NCBI GenBank assembly: GCA_905205065.1
Contig: CAJLCI010000029.1
Coordinates: 1 to 29,564, forward strand
Source: an uncultured Eubacteriales bacterium
Lineage (GTDB): Bacteria; Bacillota; Clostridia; Oscillospirales; CAG-272
DNA length: 29,564 bases
Reading direction: 5' to 3'
Made by a program: the position numbers and the translations under genes. Of the stretch, positions 1-7,848 are shown in pieces. The number at the start of each line of letters is the position of its first letter. The first letter of the stretch is position 1. The notes under the pieces are model-generated. The model did not search any database. It was not told where the DNA came from and worked only from the letters and a program-made list of their open reading frames with translations.

Positions 1-79
1 AAGAGGAAACCACGATAAACTGATTGCCGAGAAAGGTAAGTATTATCAGCTGTATACAGGAGCTTTTGAGCTGGAGTAA
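1..79 (+). CDS. ABC exporter, C-terminal end only (partial)
   Basis: The frame is open from the window edge to a TAA at 77-79. It encodes about 25 residues: a Gly-Asn-His-Asp-Lys-Leu stretch, then Lys-Tyr-Tyr-Gln-Leu-Tyr and a Phe-Glu-Leu-Glu end. That is the usual tail of a type IV ABC multidrug or lipid exporter after the H-loop ('EEGxHDxLxxxxGxYxxLY'). Everything upstream lies outside the window, so the substrate and any partner gene are unknown. A strong terminator follows at 135-176. The short length limits the call, but the motif is distinctive. Confidence 0.7.
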   Translation, partial: RGNHDKLIAEKGKYYQLYTGAFELE

Positions 80-134
80 ACAGATAAAAATAAAAATTAT
101 GCAAAGCTTTTTCAATATAATTGCCCTGTACCAA

Positions 135-176
135 AACTCAATTGTCTGATTTCGATCGGACAATTGAGTTTTTTAT
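135..176 (+). terminator. Rho-independent terminator after the ABC exporter
   Basis: The arms aactcaattgtc (135-146) and gacaattgagtt (159-170) are perfectly complementary. The stem can extend inward to a TTCG loop at 151-154. A T-run follows directly (169-174). Confidence 0.85.
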
Positions 177-275
177 ACATGTTTTTATACATGTTTTTTA
201 TGTGTGTTTATATGTATTTTTTATGTGTGTTTTTATGTGTGTTTTTTATTTGTTTATATGTTTATACGTTTATAA
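171..275. repeat. T-rich degenerate tandem repeat, about 12-bp period
   Basis: About eight imperfect units of the type tttttatacatg / tttttatgtgtg / tttatatg follow the terminator. The stretch is low-complexity and TpG/TpA rich. The open frame across it encodes only a repetitive Phe/Tyr/Cys/Val string and is not a gene. Confidence 0.6.
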
Positions 276-369
276 GATTCATAACATTTGAGACGGCAAT
301 TTGCCGTTGTCATTCGTACATTCTGAAATTTACAATATGTAAATAAATTGTAAAGAACAAAATGCTGTG

Positions 370-397
370 TTGAAAAAAAAACGATTTGTGATATAAT
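370..397 (+). promoter_or_regulatory. Sigma-A promoter of the udp-GH2 operon
   Basis: TTGAAA at 370-375, a 16-bp spacer and a perfect TATAAT at 392-397. TG at 389-390 gives an extended -10. The expected start is near 403-405, inside the inverted repeat at 399-422. Confidence 0.75.
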
Positions 398-398
398 A

Positions 399-422
399 AC
401 CGAAAAGCAATCGCTTTTCGGT
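399..422. promoter_or_regulatory. Operator-like perfect inverted repeat at the transcription start
   Basis: The arms ACCGAAAAGC (399-408) and GCTTTTCGGT (413-422) are exact inverted copies separated by AATC. The repeat begins 2 bp after the -10 box and spans the predicted start. This is a typical place for a repressor operator, although a 5' mRNA hairpin is also possible. Confidence 0.6.
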
Positions 423-475
423 CAGCAGGCTTTATTTCGAATTTTCTCTCTTTTCATGAAAGGATAAACCCAAAA

Positions 476-1321
476 ATGAAATATACGTCTGAAACACGCG
501 CCTTTCATCTCAAAACAAAATCCGGAGATATAAACAGATATTGCATTTTAACAGGCGATCCCGGAAGAACCGAAGATATTGCCGGACACCTGCAGGACGC
601 ATACCATGTATGCACAAACCGGGAATTTTCCATTTATAACGGAAATATCAGCTATGCAGGTACAGGCGAAAAAAGCTCAGGAGTTCCGGTCACTGTATGC
701 TCTACCGGAATCGGTGGTCCGTCGGCGGCAATTGCGCTTGAAGAGCTTGTTCAATGCGGAGCAGATACATTCATACGTATCGGTACCTGCGGCGGAATAG
801 CCGAGAAAGTTATTCCGGGCGACAATGTGATTGCACAGGCATGTGTCCGGCAGGAAGGAACAAGCAGAGAATACGCGCCGATCGAGTACCCCGCGGCAGC
901 GAATTTTGAAATAACGACGGCGCTCGTCCGCGCGGCGGAACAGCTTGGACAACGTTTCCATATTGGCGTAATTCAATCAAAGGATTCATTCTACGGTCAG
1001 CACGATACGGACCGCATGCCGGTATCGGAAGAGCTGCGCGCAAAATGGACAGCTTGGAAAAAGCTCGGAGTTCTTGCAAGCGAAATGGAAGCCGCGGCCC
1101 TGTTCACCGTATCCGCCGCGCTCGGCGTAAGATGCGGCGCCGTTCTGCATACGATTTGGAACCAGGAACGATATGCCGCAGGCAAACACGACAAAGAAAG
1201 CCAAGATACAACGTCAGGTATTCTCTGCGCTATCCGCGCTCTCGCCCTCACGGCCGAACGCGACAGAGGCGAAAATACGCTTTGGACAGAAAAGATTCAA
1301 GATTCAAGTTATTTAAATTAA
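476..1321 (+). CDS. udp: Uridine phosphorylase-type nucleoside phosphorylase
   Basis: A cytosolic nucleoside phosphorylase of the PNP/UDP family. It should split a nucleoside, most likely uridine, with phosphate into base and ribose-1-phosphate for salvage or sugar use. At 281 residues it is a little longer than E. coli Udp (253). Visible motifs are the phosphate-binding GDPGR at 27-31, STGIGGPS at 76-83, RIGTCGG at 101-107, KDSFYGQH at 169-176, and SEMEAAALF at 202-210, the family signature with the ribose-binding EME. The ATG at 476 follows AAGGA at 460-464. The last 20 residues or so are polar and variable. It is the first gene after the promoter at 370-397, and the GH2 gene follows after 54 bp, so the two are probably co-transcribed. 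Substrate preference (uridine or another nucleoside) cannot be fixed from motifs. Confidence 0.85.
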   Translation: MKYTSETRAFHLKTKSGDINRYCILTGDPGRTEDIAGHLQDAYHVCTNREFSIYNGNISYAGTGEKSSGVPVTVCSTGIGGPSAAIALEELVQCGADTFIRIGTCGGIAEKVIPGDNVIAQACVRQEGTSREYAPIEYPAAANFEITTALVRAAEQLGQRFHIGVIQSKDSFYGQHDTDRMPVSEELRAKWTAWKKLGVLASEMEAAALFTVSAALGVRCGAVLHTIWNQERYAAGKHDKESQDTTSGILCAIRALALTAERDRGENTLWTEKIQDSSYLN

Positions 1322-1375
1322 GATACATCTTTGCACCTATCGGCGCAAATACAAAGAAAGGGCATAATAACCACT

Positions 1376-4228
1376 ATGAAAAACGACATATTTGCAAATA
1401 TCGCCGCCGGAGGCATCGGCGGACGGAGCGAACTGCTTGAACAGCCGAAGCCAAAGGAAATCAATTTCCGCGGAATTGAGCTTTCCGAAACGGACGCCGC
1501 TCCTATTTCAGTTCCGAAAAAAATGGATACTATTGCCGAACTTACAGATGCGCTCAAAGCTGAGCGCGCAAAGTTTGCGCCGTATCTTGCCGATCACTCT
1601 CCGGAGATTCAGGAATTTCATGAAAAAATCGATATTAAAAACTTCACCTTGTACCGTGAAGACGGAAAGACGGAAAAAATTACAATTCCTCACTATGGCG
1701 CTCCGTTAGGCAGTGCGGAGCTTCTCTACGACTCTCAGTTTTCACTCACACCGGAACAGACGAACGGAAATCACGCGGTTTATATCTGCGTCGGCGGAGC
1801 CGACTATATCGCGCATGTATACATAAACGGAGTATGCGTCGGAGTACATGAAGGCTTTTTTTCTCCATTTGAATTTGAAATCACACAGTATGTAAACCGT
1901 GGTCTGAACACACTGAGAATCGAGCTGAAAAACGACTATGTTTTCATGGGAAGCCAGGGGGAAGACGGCAAAAGCCACGAAGGCGAAAAGATGTATGCCG
2001 CGACCGGAATAGGATGGGACGACGCCGGGACAGGATGGCATCACTGCCCGCCCGGAATGGGACTGTACAAAAACGTATACGTTGATGTTCGTCCGACCGT
2101 ACACATCTCCGACTTGTTTGTACGTCCGCTCTGCGAATCTGATGAGGCGGAGCTTTGGGTTGAAGTCCAAAGCAGCACATACGGACAGAGAGACATATCC
2201 TTTGAGCTTTCTGTATACGGACAGAACTTTGAAGAAACGGTTATAGAAAAGCTTGCATACAACCCGTCGACGGTAAAAACGGTAGGTCTGGGAGATACCT
2301 TCTCCGCCGCAATAAATCCCGAACAGTACGGTGCGGGAATCCCTATGCCGGCAATGCACGGAAAAAATATCTACAAGATACGCGTACCGATGAAAAATTT
2401 CCGAAGATGGGATCTCGACTCGCCGTATCTATACTCCGCGCAGGTTACGCTTTTTGAAAACGGTAAACCGATGGACGCGGCAAAAAGTCAGTTTGGCATG
2501 CGCACCTTTACAGAAAATATGGACGAGGATGAAAACGGACTGCGCGGTATGTTTTTCCTTAACGGACGGAGCATACGCCTGCGCGGCGCCAACACAATGG
2601 GATTTGAGCAGAACGACGTTCTGCGCGGAGATACGGAACAGCTGATCGATGATATTCTACTTGCCAAGCTCTGCAACATGAATTTTCTGCGCCTTACCCA
2701 GCGGCCGGTACAAGACGAGGTTTATACCTGGTGTGACCGTCTCGGTCTTATGACGCAGACGGATCTTCCGCTGTTTGCGAAAATGCGGCGTACAAAGTTC
2801 GCAGAGGGAGTCAAGCAGGCGGAGGAAATGGAACGGCTGATCCGTTCTCACGCATGCAACGTCGTAGTATCGTACATGAACGAGCCGTCTCCTAACGCCG
2901 GAAACGAACCCCACCGGCATCTGATACGTACAGAAATGGAGGAATTCTTCAAGGCATGCGATATCGCGGTGCATCTTACGAACCCCGACCGCGTAATCAA
3001 ACATATAGATGGAGACTATGATCCGCCCTGCGAATCACTTCCGGACAACCACTGCTATACAATGTGGTATAATGGCCACGGAATCGACTTCGGCATGCTT
3101 CACCGCGGCTACTGGATGAACGTAAAACCCGGATTTTACTATGGATGCGGAGAGTACGGAGTTGAAGGACTTGACTTTGAAAACGTAATGCGTGAGGATT
3201 ATCCTGCCGAATGGATAACCTCTCCGTTTGACCCCGGAAAAATTGTTGACGCCCAGACCGCGAATTTCTATTATTTCTTTTATGACGAACAGGACAGCAT
3301 GTCCGGGTGGATTTCAGAAAGTCAAAAATTTCAGGCGTTCGGGGTACGTGCAATGACGGAAGCGTTCCGTCGCGACAACCGCATGATTACAAACGCGATT
3401 CACCTGTTCATTGACGCATGGCCGAGCGGCTGGATGAAAACAATCATGGACTGCCGCCGTCAGCCTAAGCCCGCATACTTCGCCTACAGAAACGCGCTTG
3501 AGCCCGTAATGCTCAGTCTTCGCACCGACCGCTTCACTTACTACTGCGGAGAACAAATTGCAATTGAAGCCCACATCTGCAACGACACGCACAAATGCGG
3601 TACCGGCAAGCTCATTTTTGAGCTATATAAGGACGGAGAGCTTGTAAAACGCGGAGAAACAGCCGCTGAAATTTCCGAAAACCGCGCGGAGTATGCGGCA
3701 AGCGCAGTATTTACCGCGCCGCAGACAAGCGACCGCCAAAAATATACGCTTCGCGGAATTTTAACCGACAGCGACGGAAAGGTTACGGCATGGAATGAAC
3801 AGCCTTTAGAGGTATTCGCTCATGTAAACATTCCGGACAGCGGTGAAACGGTACTTATAGAAAAGCTTACCGAAAGCACGGAAATCGCGGGAGAACTTGT
3901 ACGCGTTAAAGCCTGCGGAATGTCGCCCGTTCACTTCGCGTCACGAAAAACAGGACATCCGGCGGTCGCGGAGTTCGAACCGGAAGACATACGTTACTTC
4001 TATGACGCGGAGGAGGATATGATTACTCCGATCGTTACGCACACGTTCGAGGCGGACGGTTTTACGCCGATTCTTGTCGGCGGAAACACAGACGACGAGG
4101 GCAACTGGCACAAGGTGATGATTGCCGGAGAAAAGGAATGGAACGGAAAGAAATACGTCGTTTGCAACGTCGATCTGCGTACCGAAAATCCGATCGCGGA
4201 ACGCCTGCGCGCCGCGCTGCTGAGATAA
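1376..4228 (+). CDS. Glycoside hydrolase family 2 protein (beta-galactosidase/glucuronidase type)
   Basis: A retaining exo-beta-glycosidase of GH2, 950 residues from the ATG at 1376 (AAAGGG at 1357-1362). The frame runs upstream to a TTG at 1331, but that start lacks a ribosome binding site. The layout is an N-terminal jelly-roll sugar-binding domain ('HVYINGVCVGVHEG'), an Ig-like sandwich, then a TIM barrel entered through 'LNGRSIRLRGAN'. The acid/base is Glu503 in YMNEPSP and the nucleophile is Glu593 in CGEYGVEG, both placed as in the family. The last 220 residues or so form extra beta domains. There is no signal peptide, so it should act in the cytosol on imported oligosaccharides. Beta-galactosidase, beta-glucuronidase and beta-mannosidase activities share these motifs, so specificity is open. 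It is probably in one operon with the phosphorylase upstream. Confidence 0.85.
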   Translation: MKNDIFANIAAGGIGGRSELLEQPKPKEINFRGIELSETDAAPISVPKKMDTIAELTDALKAERAKFAPYLADHSPEIQEFHEKIDIKNFTLYREDGKTEKITIPHYGAPLGSAELLYDSQFSLTPEQTNGNHAVYICVGGADYIAHVYINGVCVGVHEGFFSPFEFEITQYVNRGLNTLRIELKNDYVFMGSQGEDGKSHEGEKMYAATGIGWDDAGTGWHHCPPGMGLYKNVYVDVRPTVHISDLFVRPLCESDEAELWVEVQSSTYGQRDISFELSVYGQNFEETVIEKLAYNPSTVKTVGLGDTFSAAINPEQYGAGIPMPAMHGKNIYKIRVPMKNFRRWDLDSPYLYSAQVTLFENGKPMDAAKSQFGMRTFTENMDEDENGLRGMFFLNGRSIRLRGANTMGFEQNDVLRGDTEQLIDDILLAKLCNMNFLRLTQRPVQDEVYTWCDRLGLMTQTDLPLFAKMRRTKFAEGVKQAEEMERLIRSHACNVVVSYMNEPSPNAGNEPHRHLIRTEMEEFFKACDIAVHLTNPDRVIKHIDGDYDPPCESLPDNHCYTMWYNGHGIDFGMLHRGYWMNVKPGFYYGCGEYGVEGLDFENVMREDYPAEWITSPFDPGKIVDAQTANFYYFFYDEQDSMSGWISESQKFQAFGVRAMTEAFRRDNRMITNAIHLFIDAWPSGWMKTIMDCRRQPKPAYFAYRNALEPVMLSLRTDRFTYYCGEQIAIEAHICNDTHKCGTGKLIFELYKDGELVKRGETAAEISENRAEYAASAVFTAPQTSDRQKYTLRGILTDSDGKVTAWNEQPLEVFAHVNIPDSGETVLIEKLTESTEIAGELVRVKACGMSPVHFASRKTGHPAVAEFEPEDIRYFYDAEEDMITPIVTHTFEADGFTPILVGGNTDDEGNWHKVMIAGEKEWNGKKYVVCNVDLRTENPIAERLRAALLR

Positions 4229-4278
4229 GGTCTGCACATAGAAATACGATGCAGAGTCGCGACGTGTGCCTCCGGCGG

Positions 4279-4306
4279 CTTAAACCTTTTTGAAAAAAGT
4301 TTTAAG
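4279..4306. other. Hairpin downstream of the GH2 gene
   Basis: Nearly perfect inverted repeat: cttaaa at 4279-4284 pairs with tttaag at 4301-4306, and the stem continues inward through c/cttttt against aaaaag with one mismatch. No U-run follows, so it may be a processing or stabilising hairpin, or part of a small dispersed repeat, rather than a terminator. Confidence 0.5.
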
Positions 4307-4468
4307 AATACAAAAACTTTAAAATGATTAAACCTGAAAAGCATTGAAAAAATGGGGACGGGATTTTAAAATTCAGCGGAAAAAGTAAAAACAAATAATG
4401 CGAATTGAATGTACGTCTTTATAATTAGTTTTTCTCCGCAAATCCGGATGAATACAGAATAAAGCGTT

Positions 4469-4501
4469 ATATACAGTATACCTTAATATACAGTATACCT
4501 T
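4469..4501. repeat. Exact 16-bp direct duplication
   Basis: atatacagtatacctt occurs at 4469-4484 and again at 4486-4501 (17-bp spacing), each copy holding the GTATAC palindrome. A ccggaattccgg palindrome follows at 4511-4522. No gene overlaps these elements. Confidence 0.7.
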
Positions 4502-4553
4502 GAGTCGGCGCCGGAATTCCGGCAGGTATTTATGTGTGCTATACATATGAATA

Positions 4554-4599
4554 CCGGAAGATGCAGAGCTTAGGCTCTGCATCTTCGCCGGCTCTTTTT
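4554..4599 (+). terminator. Rho-independent terminator
   Basis: gaagatgcagagc (4557-4569) and gctctgcatcttc (4574-4586) form a perfect 13-bp stem with a TTAG loop. Outer ccgg/ccgg pairing reaches 4591 and CTCTTTTT follows. It lies 326 bp after the GH2 stop and is the best candidate to end that operon. The rest of 4229-4859 holds the hairpin at 4279-4306, the duplication at 4469-4501, AT-rich DNA to about 4720 and a weak promoter-like sequence near 4762. Confidence 0.65.
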
Positions 4600-4761
4600 A
4601 ATTATGTCTTTATTTTTACATTCATTTTACATAAACCACATTAGCATTTAACATTGATAATCTATCATACATATTATAGCTACGTATTCCGACACTTTAA
4701 TACAATAAAATCCGGTTTTACAGAAGCCCCAAAGACTTCGGCAGCGTGTTCCGCGGAGTCA

Positions 4762-4792
4762 TTGACAAAGATCCGAATCCTGCCGTGATAAG
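4762..4792 (+). promoter_or_regulatory. Possible promoter of the Na/Pi cotransporter gene
   Basis: A perfect TTGACA lies at 4762-4767. The only nearby -10-like sequence is GATAAG at 4787-4792, with a long 19-bp spacer. The match is weak but no better promoter is visible before 4860. Confidence 0.3.
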
Positions 4793-4859
4793 ATAAGCCT
4801 CGGTTTTCTATCTGCCGGACAAGCAACATAAATATTTAAATACGGAGGAATCTATCCGA

Positions 4860-6686
4860 ATGTCCATTTTCAACATTCTGAGCCTTCTCTGCGGTCTCGC
4901 CCTGTTTCTCTATGGTATGCAGGTCATGGGAGACGCGCTCAAGCGCAGTGCCGGCAACAAACTGAAAACCATCCTCGGGAGAATGACGTCAAACCAATTC
5001 AAGGGCTTCCTGCTCGGACTTGTAGTAACGGCGATTATGCAGTCATCTTCAGCTACGACAGTAATTGTAGTAGGATTTGTCAACTCAGGTACAATGACGC
5101 TGAGGCAGTCTATAGGAGTCATTATGGGCTCGAACCTCGGTACGGCCATCACATCATGGCTCATCGGTCTGTCCAGCCTTGAAGGAGGAGAAGCCGCTTC
5201 CTCCATAATTAATTGGCTGAAGCCGTCCTCATGGATTCCGATTCTCGCCATTATAGGACTATGTCTCAATATGTTTTCAAAAAAGAGCAGAAAAAAAGAT
5301 GTAGGATCGATTCTTCTCGGCTTTACAGTGCTTATGGTAGGAATGGAATCAATGTCCGATGCTGTTTCGGTTCTCAAGGACAGCGAGGCTTTCCGCGCCA
5401 TATTTACGATGTTTCAGAATCCGGTGCTCGGACTGCTGGCAGGACTTATTTTGACAGCGATTATTCAGTCTTCAAGCGCATCAGTCGGAATTCTGCAGTC
5501 TCTGACAACGACAGGGGCAATTACATACGGAGCAGCTATTCCGATTATTATGGGGCAAAATATCGGTACTTGCGTAACAGCGATGATTTCATCCGCCGGA
5601 GCAAATAAAAACGGAAAGCGCGCCGCGTTGATTCACCTGTATTTCAACGTAATCGGGGCCGTAATCCTGCTTGCCTTGTATCTTGTTTTAAATTCGATAT
5701 TCAATTTCAAGATTATAAATCAGCCGATCGGAATGTGGGGCGTTGCTACAGTACACACAATTTTCAAAATTCTTTCAATTGCTATTTTCGCGCCGTTTTA
5801 TAAGCAGCTTGAGCGCCTTGCAATAATTTCGGTACGGGAAGGAAGCAAAACTAGCGAAGTCAGCCTGCTTGAGGACAGACTTCTTGACACGCCGTCAATT
5901 GCCGCCGACTGTGCGGAACAGGTCACACGCAGTATGGCGGACATCGCATGTAAAGCTTTCAGCACCGCGGTCGGACTCCTTGAAAATTACGATGAAAACA
6001 AAGCGGCTGAGGTACGGGAAGATGAAAATAAAGCCGACCTGCTCGAAGATTCTCTCGGTACATACCTTGTAAAGCTTTCAGCAAAAACACTTTCGGAATC
6101 CGATAGCCGAAAAGTTACGAAGCTGCTTCATATAATAGGCGACTTTGAAAGAATCTCCGACCATGCCGTCAATATGCTGGAATCCGCCGAAGAAATACGC
6201 GACAAAAAAATGACCTTCTCCGAGGATGCGATTTATGAGCTTAAAGTCCTGGCGGACGCGACAAATGAAATTCTCGGTCTCGCCTCAAAAGCCTTTAAGG
6301 AAAATGATCTGAATACTGCCGGTCTTGTAGAACCGCTTGAGCAGGTCATAGATCACCTTAAGGAGCAAATCAGACTTCACCATATTCTGAGAATTCAAAA
6401 CAGCGAATGTACTATTGAACATGGATTTGTGCTGTCGGATATTTTGACAAACTTTGAAAGAGTTTCAGATCACTGTTCAAATATAGCCGGATGTATAATT
6501 GAAATTTCACAGGACGATGCTTTGAATATGCATCAATATCTTGAAAATGTTAAGACAAGCGGAGAGGAATTCGATAAAATTTACAGACAATTCAGACGAA
6601 AATATTCGCTCAGCCTTTCGAATACCGCTGATATATCGGACTTATCTGGTATATCAAATAACCGCAGTCTCTCTTCCGCAAACTGA
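4860..6686 (+). CDS. Na+/phosphate cotransporter (NptA/PNaS family) with C-terminal PhoU domain
   Basis: An integral membrane protein of 608 residues that couples phosphate movement to sodium. The first 325 residues or so hold the two inverted Na/Pi-cotransporter repeats. Each carries the diagnostic QSSSA motif (Gln61 and Gln203), followed by hydrophobic segments with 'GSNLGTAITSW' and 'GQNIGTCVTA'. From about residue 345 to 560 it is soluble and alpha-helical and resembles PhoU ('LLHIIGDFERISDHAVN' and a second 'NFERVSDHCSN' repeat), as is common in bacterial members. This tail may gate transport. The start at 4860 follows GGAGGA at 4844-4849. It stands alone, with a terminator upstream and an AT-rich island downstream. 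The direction of transport (uptake or export) is not visible in the sequence. Confidence 0.9.
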   Translation: MSIFNILSLLCGLALFLYGMQVMGDALKRSAGNKLKTILGRMTSNQFKGFLLGLVVTAIMQSSSATTVIVVGFVNSGTMTLRQSIGVIMGSNLGTAITSWLIGLSSLEGGEAASSIINWLKPSSWIPILAIIGLCLNMFSKKSRKKDVGSILLGFTVLMVGMESMSDAVSVLKDSEAFRAIFTMFQNPVLGLLAGLILTAIIQSSSASVGILQSLTTTGAITYGAAIPIIMGQNIGTCVTAMISSAGANKNGKRAALIHLYFNVIGAVILLALYLVLNSIFNFKIINQPIGMWGVATVHTIFKILSIAIFAPFYKQLERLAIISVREGSKTSEVSLLEDRLLDTPSIAADCAEQVTRSMADIACKAFSTAVGLLENYDENKAAEVREDENKADLLEDSLGTYLVKLSAKTLSESDSRKVTKLLHIIGDFERISDHAVNMLESAEEIRDKKMTFSEDAIYELKVLADATNEILGLASKAFKENDLNTAGLVEPLEQVIDHLKEQIRLHHILRIQNSECTIEHGFVLSDILTNFERVSDHCSNIAGCIIEISQDDALNMHQYLENVKTSGEEFDKIYRQFRRKYSLSLSNTADISDLSGISNNRSLSSAN

Positions 6687-7024
6687 CCGATTCGGAAATA
6701 AAATATATATGCAGGGTATAAAAACAGTAAACTATAAAAAATAGTATTATACTTTTTAACGGTACAACGAGTAAAACACCTTAAACCCGCATAAATGCTT
6801 AATTTTTTGATAAATACAAGTGTGACTTCAAACGCCTGAAATAGCATTTTGACGCTTTTTCGCCGCCCTGACTCAATAAGCCAATATAAAACGATACGGG
6901 CAGATATAAGGAAAAACCCTAATATTTGAGAGCGAACGTACTCGTTGATTTCGCTCTTTCGGTCGTCCCTGCTATTCCGTACAAATATACAAATTCACAA
7001 TCATCATTTGGGGTATAATTAATT
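6687..7024. other. AT-rich intergenic stretch without a supported gene
   Basis: No gene is supported here. Arms agagcgaa (6929-6936) and ttcgctct (6950-6957) form a hairpin with a 13-nt loop. The minus strand stays open for more than 400 nt across 6581-6990, but it has no ribosome binding site and no recognisable motif. TATAAT at 7014-7019 lies only 5 bp before the next ATG with no -35 partner. Confidence 0.4.
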
Positions 7025-7621
7025 ATGCAAGGTGAAACCAAAAATTATTATGATTTACTGATAGATGAATGGAACGATCCTGTTTTAGATCCACCACCAT
7101 TACAAGACTATATGAATAAATGGGACGGTCAAATTTTTATGGATAAGCTCAACATTTCAAAAGATATGTCCGTTTTGGAAATCGGCGTTGGAACAGGTCG
7201 ATTGGCTTTAAAGATTGCGCCTCTATGCAAATGGTTTGTTGGTATAGATTTATCGCCAAAGACAGTCGAAAGAGCAACAGTTAATTTGTCTAATTACGGA
7301 AATATTTCAATAATATGCGGTGATTTTCTTGATACAAAGTTCAACACAAAATTTGATGTAATTTATTCCTCATTGACATTTATGCACATTGAGGAAAAAC
7401 AATTAGCAATAGAAAAAGTTAAACAAAGTTTAAATGATAACGGACGTTTTGTACTTTCTATTGATAAGTCTCAGGATGATATTATAGATATGGGCAGCCG
7501 TAAAATTAGGATATATCCTGATAATCCAAAAACAATTCAACAACACCTGTTAAAAGCAGGACTAACACTCATAGAAATAATTGAAATCGAGTTTGCTTAT
7601 ATCATTATAGCATTAAATTAA
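7025..7621 (+). CDS. Class I SAM-dependent methyltransferase, substrate unknown
   Basis: A 198-residue Rossmann-fold methyltransferase. The SAM-binding motif I is VLEIGVGTGRL (50-60), the acidic residue of strand 2 is Asp75 in GIDLSP, a GD pair stands at 99-100, and motif IV is FDVIYSSL (110-117) followed by 'FMHIEEK'. It lacks the substrate domain of RNA or protein methyltransferases, so it is probably a small-molecule enzyme. The start is weakly supported: only GGGG at 7010-7013 precedes it. Its codon use is clearly more A/T-ending than that of the transporter upstream or the minus-strand genes downstream, and it has no functional neighbour. This suggests recent acquisition. I cannot name the substrate. 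Confidence 0.75.
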   Translation: MQGETKNYYDLLIDEWNDPVLDPPPLQDYMNKWDGQIFMDKLNISKDMSVLEIGVGTGRLALKIAPLCKWFVGIDLSPKTVERATVNLSNYGNISIICGDFLDTKFNTKFDVIYSSLTFMHIEEKQLAIEKVKQSLNDNGRFVLSIDKSQDDIIDMGSRKIRIYPDNPKTIQQHLLKAGLTLIEIIEIEFAYIIIALN

Positions 7622-7794
7622 CAACTTTTTATTTGCACAAGGTTTTGGGATATTCACAACAAGCAAAATCTTCTCTAATCTCGACAGAAAAAAGCAGGTA
7701 TTTCCGGAAAGGGTACGACTTTCCTATGCTTGCTACAGAGCCTTCCACCAGAAAAAAGAAAATTGAAACGGACAGTACTTCTCTTTAGCAATGC

Positions 7795-7840
7795 AAAAAA
7801 CATGTCTTTATTCTGAGAATAAAAAGACATGTTTTTTATT
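7795..7840. terminator. Bidirectional terminator between convergent genes
   Basis: aaaaaacatgtcttt and aaagacatgtttttt form a long perfect stem (core 7801-7809 with 7823-7831) flanked by an A-run on one side and a T-run on the other. It can end the plus-strand methyltransferase transcript and the minus-strand gene ending at 7849. The stretch 7622-7794 before it has no supported gene. Confidence 0.85.
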
Positions 7841-7848
7841 ATTAAAAC

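Noticed and set aside
164..346. Open frame encoding a Phe/Tyr/Cys-rich 60-residue peptide
   Set aside because: It is a by-product of the T-rich tandem repeat, starts inside the terminator stem and has no ribosome binding site.
4701..4794. Short open frame ending DKDPNPAVIR, possible remnant gene
   Set aside because: It has about 30 codons, no start and no recognisable family. The resemblance to coding sequence is not enough.
7014..7019. TATAAT as promoter of the methyltransferase gene
   Set aside because: It lies 5 bp before the ATG with no -35, so transcription would begin inside the gene.
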